From positions 186,001-250,000 of the forward strand of contig NZ_JARWAC010000007.1 in NCBI RefSeq assembly GCF_029846175.1: 64,000 nucleotides of DNA, written 5' to 3'. The notes under the pieces were generated by a model. It saw only the letters and a list, made by a program, of their open reading frames with translations, had not been told where the DNA came from and did no database searches. The translations under genes were made by a program, and so were the position numbers. This DNA is from Sphaerisporangium sp. TRM90804. Lineage in GTDB: Bacteria > Actinomycetota > Actinomycetes > Streptosporangiales > Streptosporangiaceae. Positions 44,050 to 53,094 of this stretch are shown here, one piece after another (the first letter of the stretch is position 1; every line of letters starts with the position of its first letter).

Positions 44050-44904
44050 ATGAACGACCAGATGGGACTCGGCACGCCGCGCGGTCCCCACTTCCTGCGG
44101 GCGGTCATGGAGCACCCCGGGCGGACGGCACCGCCGGCGCCCCACGGCGCCCCCGCGCCGCCCGCGCGCCCACCGGGCGCCGCACGCGTCCTGCTGGCCG
44201 CCGCGATCGTCGCGGCGGTCACCGGCGGGGCGGCGGGGTTCGCCGGAGCCGGGCTGAACGCGGCCCCGGACCCGGCTCCGGCGGCCCTTCCCCGGTCGAG
44301 CTCCGGCCCCGTCGCGGCGCCGGGCGCGCTCAGCGCGGTCGCCGCGCGGGTGCTGCCGAGCGTCGTCTCGGTGGAGGCGCGCGGCGGGACCGGCTCCGGC
44401 TTCGTCATCGACGCCGACGGCCACGTCCTGACCAACGCCCACGTCGTCGGGACGGGCTCGGAGGTGACCGTCGTCCTGGACGACGGCCGCCGCGAGCCGG
44501 CCCGGGTCATCGGCTCCGACACCGGCAACGACCTGGCGGTGCTCCAGGTGGACGGCGTCTCCGGGCTCACCCCGGCCGTCCTCGGCCGCTCGCGGGACGT
44601 CGCGGTGGGCGACCAGGTGCTGGCCGTCGGGTCGCCGCTCGGCCTTTCTGGCACGGTGACCTCCGGCATCGTCAGCGCCGTCGACCGCGAGGTGCCGCTC
44701 GGCCGGGGCCGGCTGACGGCGGTGCAGACCGACGCCTCCATCAACCCCGGCAACTCCGGCGGGCCGCTGGTCAACGCGCGGGGCGAGGTGATCGGCGTGA
44801 ACACGGCGATCCTCTCGCGCCGGGGCGGCGGCTCCATCGGGATCGGGTTCGCCATCCCCGTCGACCGGGCCGCGAACGTCGCGGAACGGATAATCCGAAA
44901 CTAG
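44050..44904 (+). CDS. Membrane-anchored trypsin-like serine protease (HtrA-type without PDZ)
   Basis: Protein of 284 residues. A signal anchor (about 46-68) leads to a chymotrypsin-fold domain with the catalytic triad His (TNAHVVG), Asp (TGNDLAVLQ) and Ser (NPGNSGGPL). No PDZ domain follows, unlike DegP. It lies 10 bp from the two-component genes. Likely cleaves an envelope protein; whether the small peptide or a sensor is the target is unknown. Confidence 0.9.
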   Translation: MNDQMGLGTPRGPHFLRAVMEHPGRTAPPAPHGAPAPPARPPGAARVLLAAAIVAAVTGGAAGFAGAGLNAAPDPAPAALPRSSSGPVAAPGALSAVAARVLPSVVSVEARGGTGSGFVIDADGHVLTNAHVVGTGSEVTVVLDDGRREPARVIGSDTGNDLAVLQVDGVSGLTPAVLGRSRDVAVGDQVLAVGSPLGLSGTVTSGIVSAVDREVPLGRGRLTAVQTDASINPGNSGGPLVNARGEVIGVNTAILSRRGGGSIGIGFAIPVDRAANVAERIIRN

Positions 44905-44914
44905 GTTCATCACC

Positions 44915-45583
44915 ATGAGGTTGCTCGTAGTCGAGGACGAGGAGGACCTGGTCGACGCGCTCAGGGTCGGCCTCGTCCGTGCCGGTTACGCCGTGGACGT
45001 CGCCTACGACGTCGCACAGGCGCAGGAGAAGCTCCAGGTCAACTCCTACGACCTGGTGCTGCTCGACCTGAACCTGCCCGACGGGGACGGCTTCGAGCTG
45101 TGCCGCGCCGTGCGCCGCGCCGAGTACGGCCAGGCGGTGCGGATCCTCATGGTGACGGCCAGGGACCGCCTGGACGACCGGGTCAGGGGCCTGGACGAGG
45201 GAGCGGACGACTACCTGGTCAAGCCGTTCGCCTTCCCCGAGCTGCTGGCCCGGGTGCGCGCCCTGCTACGCAGGGACACCGGCGGCACCTCGGTGCTGGA
45301 GGTGGGCGAGCTGCGGCTGGACACCGCCCGGTTCGAGGCGCACCGCACCGGACGGCAGCTGCACCTCACGCCCAAGGAGTTCGGCGTGCTGCACTACCTG
45401 ATGACCCGCCCCGGGCACGTCGTCTCCACCGAGGAGCTGCTCGAACACGTCTGGGACGAGCACACCGACCCGTTCACCAACACCGTGCGCGTCACCGTCG
45501 GCAACCTGCGCCGCAAGCTCGGCGTGGAGGGGCTGATCGACACGGTGATCGGCAAGGGCTACCGGCTCAGGGAGAAGACGTGA
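44915..45583 (+). CDS. OmpR/PhoB-family response regulator
   Basis: Protein of 222 residues. Receiver: VVEDEEDLVDAL with phosphoacceptor Asp in LVLLDLNLPD and VKPFAFPEL. Winged-helix effector: LTPKEFGVLHYLM, TNTVRVTVGNLRRKLG, GKGYRLRE. Paired with the next gene (GTGA overlap). Probably regulates this operon or envelope repair genes. Confidence 0.93.
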   Translation: MRLLVVEDEEDLVDALRVGLVRAGYAVDVAYDVAQAQEKLQVNSYDLVLLDLNLPDGDGFELCRAVRRAEYGQAVRILMVTARDRLDDRVRGLDEGADDYLVKPFAFPELLARVRALLRRDTGGTSVLEVGELRLDTARFEAHRTGRQLHLTPKEFGVLHYLMTRPGHVVSTEELLEHVWDEHTDPFTNTVRVTVGNLRRKLGVEGLIDTVIGKGYRLREKT

Positions 45584-46794
45584 ACCGGGTGCCCGCCTTC
45601 GCGCAGACCATCCGGTTCCGGCTCGCGGTGCTCTACTCGGGCCTGCTGTTCGTGCTGGCCGCCCTGGTGATCGGCGGCATCTACTACGCGGTCTCCAAGA
45701 GCACCGAGCAGCGGCCCTACGCCACGAAGTTCGCCAAGGCCTACCAGGGCGACACCTACCTGGGCAAGCGTGAGGTCGTGCTGGTGGCGGAGGTGGAGAA
45801 CGCGGTCAACGTCCAGACGATGGAGATCCTGCGCAACTACTCCTTCGCCACGCTGGGCGCGCTCTTCGTCGCGAGCCTGGGCATCGGGTGGGTGCTGTCG
45901 GGCCGGGTGCTGCGGCCGGTGCGCGCGATCACCCGCACCGCCGCGGAGATCCAGGCGACCGACCTGACCCGCCGCATCCAGCTCACCGGCCCGAGGGACG
46001 AGCTGCGCGACCTCGCCGACACCGTGGACACCATGCTCGACCGCCTGGAGCGGGCGTTCCGCGCGCAGCGGCAGCTCATCGACGACGCCTCCCACGAGCT
46101 GCGCAGCCCGCTGGCCATCATCCGGGCGAACGTGGACGCCGTGCTCACCTCGCCCGAGAGCACCGACGAGGAACGCGCGCGGGCCGCGGTGATCGTCGAC
46201 CGGGCGACCACCCGCATGACCCGCCTCGTGGAGGACCTGCTCGCCACGGCCCGCCGCGCGGCCCCGGCCCTGGTCGACGCAGACGTCGACGTGGGGGAGG
46301 TGGCGCACGAGGCCTGCGAGGAGTTCGCCACCCTGGCCGCCGGGCGCGGGCTCACGCTGCGCCGCGTCCTGCCCGGCGGGCTCGCCGTGATCGGCGACCA
46401 CGACGCGCTGCGGCGGGCCGTCGGGAACCTGCTGTCCAACGCCGTGCGGCTGGCGCCGGCGGGCTCGGAGGTGACCGTGGCCGCCGGCCGGACCGGGGGC
46501 TGGGTGTGGACGGCGGTGCGGGACGCGGGCCCCGGCCTGCCCGAGGAGGACCAGGGCCGGGTCTTCGACCGCTTCTGGCGCGGCGAGACCAGCCGCCGCG
46601 ACCGGCACACCGGCCTGGGCCTGGCGATCGTCCGGCAGATCGTGGAGTCGCACGGCGGCCACGCGCGGCTGTTCTCCCGCGTCGGCGAGGGCAGCACGTT
46701 CGTGCTCTGGCTGCCCGCCCCCGACGGCCTCCCCGGCGAGCTGCCCGACGGCGACCCGCTCGCCCTGGCCGGCCATCCGCGGCGCCCGGCCTAG
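45580..46794 (+). CDS. Sensor histidine kinase
   Basis: Protein of 404 residues. Two membrane helices flank a small extracellular loop of about 55 residues (TEQRPYATKFAKAYQGDTYL...). Then HAMP, the H-box DDASHELRSPLAIIRANVD, N-box NLLSNAVRL and G-boxes DAGPGLP and GLGLAIV. All catalytic motifs are intact. Cognate to the upstream response regulator. The small sensor loop fits sensing a protease or membrane-stress signal. Confidence 0.92.
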   Translation: MNRVPAFAQTIRFRLAVLYSGLLFVLAALVIGGIYYAVSKSTEQRPYATKFAKAYQGDTYLGKREVVLVAEVENAVNVQTMEILRNYSFATLGALFVASLGIGWVLSGRVLRPVRAITRTAAEIQATDLTRRIQLTGPRDELRDLADTVDTMLDRLERAFRAQRQLIDDASHELRSPLAIIRANVDAVLTSPESTDEERARAAVIVDRATTRMTRLVEDLLATARRAAPALVDADVDVGEVAHEACEEFATLAAGRGLTLRRVLPGGLAVIGDHDALRRAVGNLLSNAVRLAPAGSEVTVAAGRTGGWVWTAVRDAGPGLPEEDQGRVFDRFWRGETSRRDRHTGLGLAIVRQIVESHGGHARLFSRVGEGSTFVLWLPAPDGLPGELPDGDPLALAGHPRRPA

Positions 46795-46814
46795 GTGCGC
46801 CGACGCCGTCGCCG

Positions 46815-47672
46815 TCAGCCGTCCCCGGACGGTCGCGCGCCGCGCCGCGACCCGCGCACCGCGAACACGCCGAGGGCCAGGGCGACGAGCGCGACGGCGA
46901 TCCACGCGGCGCCGAAGCCCTCGACCCAGCCGGCCACCGCCCCCTGGACGGCGGTCACAGCGTCCACGACCGGGTCGCCGAGCACCGTGCCCGAGAAGAG
47001 GCGCAGTTCGTACCAGCCGTAGTAGGCGACGTACAGCCCGGCCAGGAGCATGAGGCCGCCGCTCGCCCTGGACACGTGCGGCAGGACGCGCCGGGCCCGC
47101 GCGGCCGCCGCCTCCCCGGCCAGCGCGACGACCAGCGACAGCGCCGCGACGACCAGGCCCATCCCCAGCGCGTAGGCGACCAGCGTCGCCAGGCCGCCGA
47201 GCACGCCGCCGCTCACCAGGGACGCCGAGGTGACCGCGAGGAACGGCCCGACGGTGCACGACAGGGAGGCCACCGCGTACGACACGCCGTACCCGTACAG
47301 CGAGGCGGCCGAGCCGGTCGGGCGGCCCCGGCCGAGCCCCGGGACGCGGAGCAGCAGCTCCCGCCCGCTCAGCAGCCACAGCCCGAGCGCGGTGAGCGCC
47401 ACCCCGATGACGATCGTCACCCACGGCAGGTACCGCCCGGCGGAGACGGCGAGCGGGGTCACGATCAGCCCGAACAGGCCGAACACCGTGACGAACCCGC
47501 AGGTCATCGCCGCCGAGAGCAGCAGCGCCCGCCCCACGGGGCCGCGCCGCCCGGGCCGGTCGCCGGCGACGAGCATGGCGACGTACGCCGGGAGCATCGC
47601 GAAGCCGCAGGGGTTGAACGCCGCGACCGTGCCGGCGGTGAGCGCCAGGGCCAGCGGCAGGTCGGCGCTCAC
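46815..47672 (-). CDS. ccdA: CcdA-family thiol-disulfide transporter
   Basis: Protein of 285 residues with about seven helices. The paired Cys motifs FNPCGFAMLPAY and SLSCTVGPF are those of CcdA/DsbD-beta domains that carry reducing power across the membrane. It forms an operon with the adjacent thioredoxin-like lipoprotein. GTG at 47672 lies one base from the upstream stop. Confidence 0.9.
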   Translation of the reverse strand: MSADLPLALALTAGTVAAFNPCGFAMLPAYVAMLVAGDRPGRRGPVGRALLLSAAMTCGFVTVFGLFGLIVTPLAVSAGRYLPWVTIVIGVALTALGLWLLSGRELLLRVPGLGRGRPTGSAASLYGYGVSYAVASLSCTVGPFLAVTSASLVSGGVLGGLATLVAYALGMGLVVAALSLVVALAGEAAAARARRVLPHVSRASGGLMLLAGLYVAYYGWYELRLFSGTVLGDPVVDAVTAVQGAVAGWVEGFGAAWIAVALVALALGVFAVRGSRRGARPSGDG

Positions 47673-47673
47673 C

Positions 47674-48300
47674 TCACGCCGCGCGCAGCTCGCGGACGTG
47701 CGCGTCCAGCTCGTCGGCGCCGAGCGGGCCCGAGGCCTTCTCGGTGGAGCCGTCCGGCCGCATGAACACGAACGTCGACTGGCTGGTGACGCCGAGCCTG
47801 CTCCACACCGCGCCCTTCTCGTCCGAGAGCTGCACGATCGTGCCGGTGCCGGTGCGCCGCACGAACTCCTTCATCGCCTCCTCGGTGTCCAGGCCGGCGA
47901 CCCCGACGAACGCGACGTCGCCGTACTTGGCCGCGGCCCGCTTGACGGCGGGCGCCTCCGAGAGGCACTTGGGGCACCACGGCGCCCAGAACCAGAAGAC
48001 GACCGGTCTGCCCGCGAGGCTCGCGCCCCGGAAGGGGTCGCCGCCCAGCGTCGTGGCGGTGAACTTCAACGCCGGGGGGACGGTGGCCGCGGGGCCGGGC
48101 GTCCGGCTCGGGTCTGCGGCGGGGGTCGCGGACCGCCCGGTGCCGCGACCCCCATCCGGCTCAGGCAGAGGCTCGACGGTCGCCGACAACGGGGTGTCGC
48201 CGGGCGGTTCCCCTACCGCCTCGCCGCGCCCCGCGCCCCCGCATGCCGTCACCATCAGGCCCGCCACCAGGGCGGCGACCGCCGTTCGAACTCTGAGCAT
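47674..48300 (-). CDS. TlpA/ResA-like thioredoxin lipoprotein
   Basis: Protein of 208 residues. Lipoprotein signal ending LMVTAC (near residue 20), a Pro/Ala-rich linker and a thioredoxin-fold domain with FWAPWCPKC active site. Likely reduces disulfides in cytochrome-c or other extracytoplasmic proteins with CcdA supplying electrons. ATG 48300. Confidence 0.88.
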   Translation of the reverse strand: MLRVRTAVAALVAGLMVTACGGAGRGEAVGEPPGDTPLSATVEPLPEPDGGRGTGRSATPAADPSRTPGPAATVPPALKFTATTLGGDPFRGASLAGRPVVFWFWAPWCPKCLSEAPAVKRAAAKYGDVAFVGVAGLDTEEAMKEFVRRTGTGTIVQLSDEKGAVWSRLGVTSQSTFVFMRPDGSTEKASGPLGADELDAHVRELRAA

Positions 48301-48429
48301 GCGGCCAGCCTAGGCGCGGAGGGCCGGTGAAGATCTTACGAGGCGGTGACACCCGGGCTCCGGACCCGGGCGCGCACATTGGTGGGCCCCGGCGCGAGAC
48401 CTTCGGCTCGCGCGGGGTAGGGCTCGCGC

Positions 48430-50163
48430 ATGAGGTATCACGTGTTTGCCTGTGACTACGACGAGACGCTCGCCACCCGGGGACAGGTCGAGGATGACAC
48501 GCTGAAGGCGCTGGAGCGAGTGTCCCGCTCGGGCAGGAAGCTGGTGCTGGTCACCGGCCGCGAGCTCGACGACCTGCTGGAGATCTTCCCGCACGCCGAC
48601 CTGTTCGACCTGATCGTCGCCGAGAACGGCGGCCTGCTCTACGACACCGGCCACCGCACCAGGGACCCGCTCGCCGACCCGCCGTCCAAGGCCTTCGTGG
48701 AGCGGCTGCGCGGCGAGGGCGTCACCCCGCTGGGCGCCGGCCAGGTGATCGTGGCCACCCGCGAACCCTACGACGTGCAGGTCAGGGAGGCGATCCGCGA
48801 GCTGGGGCTGGAGCTTCAGGTCATCCACAACAAGGGCGCGGTGATGGTGCTGCCGCCCGGGGTCAACAAGGCGACCGGCCTGGCCGCCGCGCTCGACCGG
48901 CTCGACGTCTCGGCCCACAACGTGGTGGCGGTCGGCGACGCCGAGAACGACCACGCCTTCCTGGACGCCGCCGAGTGCGGCGCGGCGGTCGCCAACGCGC
49001 TGCCGTCCCTGAAGGAGACCTGCGACCTGCGGCTGACCAAGGACAGCGGCGCCGGCGTGGCGGAGCTGGCCGACATGCTGCTCACCGACGACCTGGACAC
49101 CGTCGACCTCCCCCGCCACCACGTGCTGCTCGGCCGCCGCGACGGCGAGGACGTGCTCGTGCCGCCGTACGGCATGGGCGTGGTGGTGGCGGGCCCGTCG
49201 GGCAGCGGCAAGTCGACCGCGACGACCGCGCTGCTCGAACGGCTGACCGAGGCCGCCTACCAGTGCGTGGTGATCGACCCCGAGGGCGACTACGCCGAGT
49301 ACCCCGGCGCGAACGTGCTGGGCGACCCCGACCGCGCCCCGAGCGTCGACGAGGTGCTGCGGTTGCTGGAGCCGCCCACACAGCACGTGGTCGTCAACAT
49401 GATCGGCGTGCCGCTGCGCGACCGGCCCCCGTTCTTCGCCGAGCTGCTGCCGCGCCTGTCGAGCATGCGGGCCAGGCTCGGGCATCCGCACTGGGTGGTG
49501 GTCGACGAGGCCCACCACCTGATGCCCGCCGAGCTGGCGGAGATCCCGCTGAAGGACCCCAAGGACGTCGGCTCGATCATGATGATCACCGTTCATCCGG
49601 AGGCCATGAGCCCGGCGGCGCTGAAGCTGGTCAACACCGTGGTCGCGGTCGGCGACGACCGTCCCGCCACGCTGGCCGCCTTCGCCGAGGCGACGGGCGC
49701 CGGCGCCCCGTCCGTGAGCGACGCCACCGACGGCGACCTCGCGCTGTGGCGGGTCGGCGACAAGGAGGCCGAGGAGCTGACGCTCGTGCCGGCCCGCGCC
49801 CAGCGCACCAGGCACCGGCGCAAGTACGCGGCCGGGACGATGTCCAAGGAGAAGAGCTTCTACTTCACCGGCGCGGAGGGCCGCCTGAACCTGCGGGCGC
49901 GCAACCTGCACACGTTCGTCGAGCTCGCCGAGGGCGTGGACGACGACACCTGGCTGCACCACCTGTCCCAGGGCGACTACTCCTCGTGGATCCGCGAGTC
50001 CCTGGGCGACGACGACCTCGCCGACGAGGTCGCCGGCGTCGAGACGACCGACGACCCCGCGCCGGACGAGACCCGGCGGCGGATCGCCGGCCTCGTCGAG
50101 GAGCGGTACACCCTGCCCGCCGAGCCCACCACCTACGATCCCGACCACGACGACCGCGACTAG
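48430..50163 (+). CDS. Fusion of a HAD phosphatase with a HerA/DUF87-like P-loop ATPase
   Basis: Protein of 577 residues. Residues 1-215 are a Cof-type HAD hydrolase: DYDET (Asp9/Asp11), VTGRE and GDAENDHAF (near 169-177). Residues 230-560 are a P-loop ATPase: Walker A GPSGSGKST (255-263) and Walker B VVVDEAHH (356-363), with VIDPEGDY typical of HerA/VirB4-like (DUF87) proteins. The fusion is intact, in one frame. It might couple hydrolysis of a phosphorylated small molecule to an ATP-driven motor; function unknown. ATG 48430. Confidence 0.85.
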   Translation: MRYHVFACDYDETLATRGQVEDDTLKALERVSRSGRKLVLVTGRELDDLLEIFPHADLFDLIVAENGGLLYDTGHRTRDPLADPPSKAFVERLRGEGVTPLGAGQVIVATREPYDVQVREAIRELGLELQVIHNKGAVMVLPPGVNKATGLAAALDRLDVSAHNVVAVGDAENDHAFLDAAECGAAVANALPSLKETCDLRLTKDSGAGVAELADMLLTDDLDTVDLPRHHVLLGRRDGEDVLVPPYGMGVVVAGPSGSGKSTATTALLERLTEAAYQCVVIDPEGDYAEYPGANVLGDPDRAPSVDEVLRLLEPPTQHVVVNMIGVPLRDRPPFFAELLPRLSSMRARLGHPHWVVVDEAHHLMPAELAEIPLKDPKDVGSIMMITVHPEAMSPAALKLVNTVVAVGDDRPATLAAFAEATGAGAPSVSDATDGDLALWRVGDKEAEELTLVPARAQRTRHRRKYAAGTMSKEKSFYFTGAEGRLNLRARNLHTFVELAEGVDDDTWLHHLSQGDYSSWIRESLGDDDLADEVAGVETTDDPAPDETRRRIAGLVEERYTLPAEPTTYDPDHDDRD

Positions 50164-50177
50164 CGGGGAGGTGCCCG

Positions 50178-50702
50178 TTGCCGACCGGCTCCCGCCCGGC
50201 CGCCGTGCTGTTCGACCGGGACGGCACGCTGGTCGTCGACGTGCCCTACAACGCCGACCCCGCCCTGGTGCGGCCGGTTCCCGGGGCACGCGAGGCCCTC
50301 GGCCTGCTGCGCGGGGCGGGCGTGCCGATCGGCGTGGTCACCAACCAGTCCGGGGTCGCCAAGGGCCTGATCACGGCCGGCGCGCTGCGTGCGGTCAACG
50401 CGCGCGTCGAGGAGCTGCTCGGGCCGTTCGGCGTGTGGGCGGTGTGCCCGCACGACGAGGACGACGGATGCGCCTGCCGCAAGCCCCGGCCGGGGCTCGT
50501 CCTGCGCGCCGCCGCCGTCCTGGGCGTGGACCCCCGCGCCTGCGCGGTCGTCGGCGACATCGCCCGTGACACCGGGGCCGCGGCGGCCGCCGGCGCCAGG
50601 GGCATCCTGGTGCCGACGCCGCAGACCCTGCCTTCCGAGGTCGCCGCGGCGCCCGAGGTCGCGCCCGACCTCATCTCGGCGGTGGAGCTGCTTCTCGCCT
50701 GA
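50178..50702 (+). CDS. HAD-IIIA phosphatase, GmhB-like
   Basis: Protein of 174 residues from TTG 50178 with GGGGAGG upstream. DRDGTLVVDVPY (motif I), TNQSGVAKG, a zinc-binding CPHDEDDGCACRKP and GDIARD are hallmarks of D-glycero-D-manno-heptose 1,7-bisphosphate phosphatases. Role in heptose or other sugar phosphate metabolism; no heptose pathway neighbours. Lies 14 bp after the HAD-ATPase gene. Confidence 0.85.
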   Translation: MPTGSRPAAVLFDRDGTLVVDVPYNADPALVRPVPGAREALGLLRGAGVPIGVVTNQSGVAKGLITAGALRAVNARVEELLGPFGVWAVCPHDEDDGCACRKPRPGLVLRAAAVLGVDPRACAVVGDIARDTGAAAAAGARGILVPTPQTLPSEVAAAPEVAPDLISAVELLLA

Positions 50703-50712
50703 GGCGCTCGCG

Positions 50713-50747
50713 CCGGAGGCCGGGCGCGCCACGCGCCCGGGCTCCGG
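50713..50747. terminator. Bidirectional terminator hairpin
   Basis: A 16-bp stem with one mismatch (CCGGAGGCCGGGCGCG and its mirror) around a 3-nt loop, between the convergent GmhB-like and LysA-like genes. Confidence 0.7.
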
Positions 50748-50750
50748 TGT

Positions 50751-52124
50751 CTACAGGCCGACGTCGCGCCGCAGCAGGTCCTCGGTCAGCTCGCGGCGGA
50801 CGACCAGCCTGGCGGCGCCCTGGCTGACGGCGACGACGGGCGGCCGGCCGGTCTGGTTGTAGGTGGACGCCATGGAGTGGTTGTACGCCCCGGTGGCGGC
50901 CACGGCCAGCAGGTCGCCGGGGTGGACGTCCTCCGGAAGCGGGACGTCCCGGGCGATCAGGTCGCCCGCCTCGCAGTGGTGGCCGGCCACGGTGCAGGCG
51001 CGCACGGCCCCGCCGGCGGCCCTGCCGACCAGGCGGACCTCGTGGCGCGCGCCGTACAACGCCGGGCGGGGGTTGTCGCTCATCCCGCCGTCCACCGACA
51101 CGTACGTGCGGTTCAGGCCCCGCTTCACGGCGATGACCCGGTACAGCGTCACCCCGGCCGGCCCGCTCAGCGCGCGTCCCGGCTCGACGGTGAGCCGGGG
51201 CACGGGCAGGTCGAGCTCGGCGCACCGCGACTCCACCGCACCGGTGACGGCGGCGGCGAAGCGCCTCAGGTCGAGCGCCCGCCCGCCGGTCTCGTACACG
51301 ATGCCGTGGCCGCCGCCGATGTTCAGCTGGGGCGGCGTCACGCCGTACACGTCCCTGACCAGCGCGAGCTGATCGATCATCCGCACGACGGCCGTCGTGA
51401 ACGGCTCGGTGCCGATGATCTGCGAGCCGAGGTGGCAGTGCAGCCCGGCCAGTTCGAGGCACGGCTGCCCGAGCACCCGGCCGACGGCGTCGCCCGCGGC
51501 CCCGGTGGCGATCGACAGGCCGAACTTCTGGTCCTCGCCCCCGGTGCGCACCGCCGCGTGCCCGCCCGCCTCGACGTCGGGGATCACCCTGACCAGCACC
51601 CGCCGGCGCTGGCCCGGCGGGGTGAGCGCGGCGAGGCGGCTGATCTCGGCGACGTCGTCCACGACGATGCGCCCGACGCCGTACTCCAGCGCGGCCGCGA
51701 GCTCCTGCGGCGTCTTGGCGTTGCCGTGCATGATCACCCTCTCGGCCGGGAAGCCGGCCGCCGCCGCGACGGCCAGCTCGCCGGAGGAGCAGACGTCGAG
51801 GCTGAGCCCCTCGCTGCGCACCCAGCTCGCCATCGCGCGGCACAGGAACGCCTTGCCCGCGTACGCGACCTCCGCGCCGGGCAGCGCCGCGCGGTAGGCG
51901 CGGCACCGCATGCGGACGTCGGTCTCGTCCACGACGTAGGCGGGCGTGCCGAACCGGGCGGCGATCGCGGTGAGCGAGACGCCGCCCATCGTGGCGTCGC
52001 CGCCGGGGTGGAAGCGGGTGGTGGCGGACCACGGCGGCGTCCCGTCCGGAGCGCCGGCGAAGGCCGGCGCGGCGCTCGGCCGCTCGTGATCGGTGTACAG
52101 GGGTCTGGCGACGCTTCGCATCAT
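50751..52124 (-). CDS. lysA: Diaminopimelate decarboxylase-family PLP enzyme (possible LysA paralogue)
   Basis: Protein of 457 residues. PLP Lys in YAGKAF, CSSGEL, HCHLGSQ, GGGHGIVYE, EPGRALSGPAG, VDGGMSDNPRPALYGA and CEAGDLI are the DapDC signature set. Decarboxylates meso-diaminopimelate to lysine, or a related amino acid. The usual argS-lysA-hom neighbourhood is absent, so this may be a second copy. The 55-residue N-terminal extension is not typical. One base after the SseB-like gene. Confidence 0.82.
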   Translation of the reverse strand: MMRSVARPLYTDHERPSAAPAFAGAPDGTPPWSATTRFHPGGDATMGGVSLTAIAARFGTPAYVVDETDVRMRCRAYRAALPGAEVAYAGKAFLCRAMASWVRSEGLSLDVCSSGELAVAAAAGFPAERVIMHGNAKTPQELAAALEYGVGRIVVDDVAEISRLAALTPPGQRRRVLVRVIPDVEAGGHAAVRTGGEDQKFGLSIATGAAGDAVGRVLGQPCLELAGLHCHLGSQIIGTEPFTTAVVRMIDQLALVRDVYGVTPPQLNIGGGHGIVYETGGRALDLRRFAAAVTGAVESRCAELDLPVPRLTVEPGRALSGPAGVTLYRVIAVKRGLNRTYVSVDGGMSDNPRPALYGARHEVRLVGRAAGGAVRACTVAGHHCEAGDLIARDVPLPEDVHPGDLLAVAATGAYNHSMASTYNQTGRPPVVAVSQGAARLVVRRELTEDLLRRDVGL

Positions 52125-52125
52125 G

Positions 52126-52401
52126 TCAGGCGACCTCGCGCTCTGCGGCGGGGGCGGTGAAGGCTCCGGCGGGGTCCAGGACGATGCCCCGCACGCCCAG
52201 CTCGCCGATCATGCCGCGCAGGGCCGGCTCGCTGAGGTACGTCCAGGGCTGCTCTGGCCCCAGCACCCTCGTCAACCGTGCGGGCGAGGTGAACGCGATC
52301 GCCGTCCGGGCGCCGCTCACCGTCCTGAACAGGCGCAACGACTGGGTCATCGCACCGGTGCGCACGGGAACGACTAACGGGGGCTGTGCCCGATCTTCCA
52401 T
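52126..52401 (-). CDS. Small SseB-like (SAV_915-type) protein
   Basis: Protein of 91 residues from ATG 52401 with an AGGAGG site. The pattern LRLFRTVSGARTAIAFTSPARLTRVLG and LSEPALRGMIGELGVRGIVLDPAG resembles the SseB N-terminal-like family of actinomycete small proteins. Function unknown. Immediately upstream of the LysA-like gene in one operon. Confidence 0.65.
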   Translation of the reverse strand: MEDRAQPPLVVPVRTGAMTQSLRLFRTVSGARTAIAFTSPARLTRVLGPEQPWTYLSEPALRGMIGELGVRGIVLDPAGAFTAPAAEREVA

Positions 52402-52619
52402 CTCCGCCTCCTGACGAAACGGGTTCCAGGTGACGAACCCGACGAACACCAGGAACGTTAGGCGCCGCTCGCGCCGCCGCACGTGATCGCGACGGGATCC
52501 TGACGGGGAGGCCGCGAAGCTTGACGCGACGTTGACGCCGGTGGACGGGGTCCCCTCAAGCACGGCCACCGGACGGCGGAGGCGCCGCGCGACCCGGCGG
52601 CCGGACCTAGCATCGGGTC

Positions 52620-53033
52620 ATGCAGCCCGAAGAGCTCGCCGAGGAGTACCTCACCGCTCTGGGCGAGGGCGACCTCCACCGCGTCATGGCCCTCTTCGCC
52701 CCCGGCGCCGTGGTCCACTCACGCCTGTACGGGCCGACGCCGGCCGCCGACTTCTACCCGTCGATGCTCGCGGAGACCGGCGCGTCGCACCTCACCCTGC
52801 GCGGCGTCACCACGGGGAGGTCCGTCGCCGGGACGGCGCTGGTCAACGTGTGGTTCCACTACGACTGGCGCCTGCCGAGCGGGCGCCCGGCCCCCTTCGA
52901 CGTCATCGACGTCATGGAACTGGACGACGAGGGCCTCATCGTCACCCTGCACCTGGTCTACGACACCGTGAACGTGCGGCCCGTCTACGAGCAGGAGACC
53001 GGAAAGACCTCCTGGCGGCCGGGCGAGCCGTGA
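52620..53033 (+). CDS. SnoaL-like / NTF2-fold protein
   Basis: Protein of 137 residues. EELAEEYLTALGEGDLHRVMALFAPGAVVHSR and the later VNVWFHYDWRL, DVIDVMELDDEGLI and LHLVYD segments fit the small SnoaL_2-type cone fold. Binding or isomerase-like roles are possible; unknown. No ribosome site: TAGCAT lies six bases before the ATG, suggesting a leaderless transcript. Confidence 0.7.
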   Translation: MQPEELAEEYLTALGEGDLHRVMALFAPGAVVHSRLYGPTPAADFYPSMLAETGASHLTLRGVTTGRSVAGTALVNVWFHYDWRLPSGRPAPFDVIDVMELDDEGLIVTLHLVYDTVNVRPVYEQETGKTSWRPGEP

Positions 53034-53046
53034 CCGGCGCCCACGG

Positions 53047-53077
53047 CGGCCCGCGCCGGCGTACCCGGCGCGGGCCG
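53047..53077. terminator. Bidirectional terminator hairpin
   Basis: CGGCCCGCGCCGG pairs with CCGGCGCGGGCCG (13 bp, 5-nt loop) between convergent genes. Confidence 0.7.
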
Positions 53078-53094
53078 TGCCGAGACGCCGCGGG

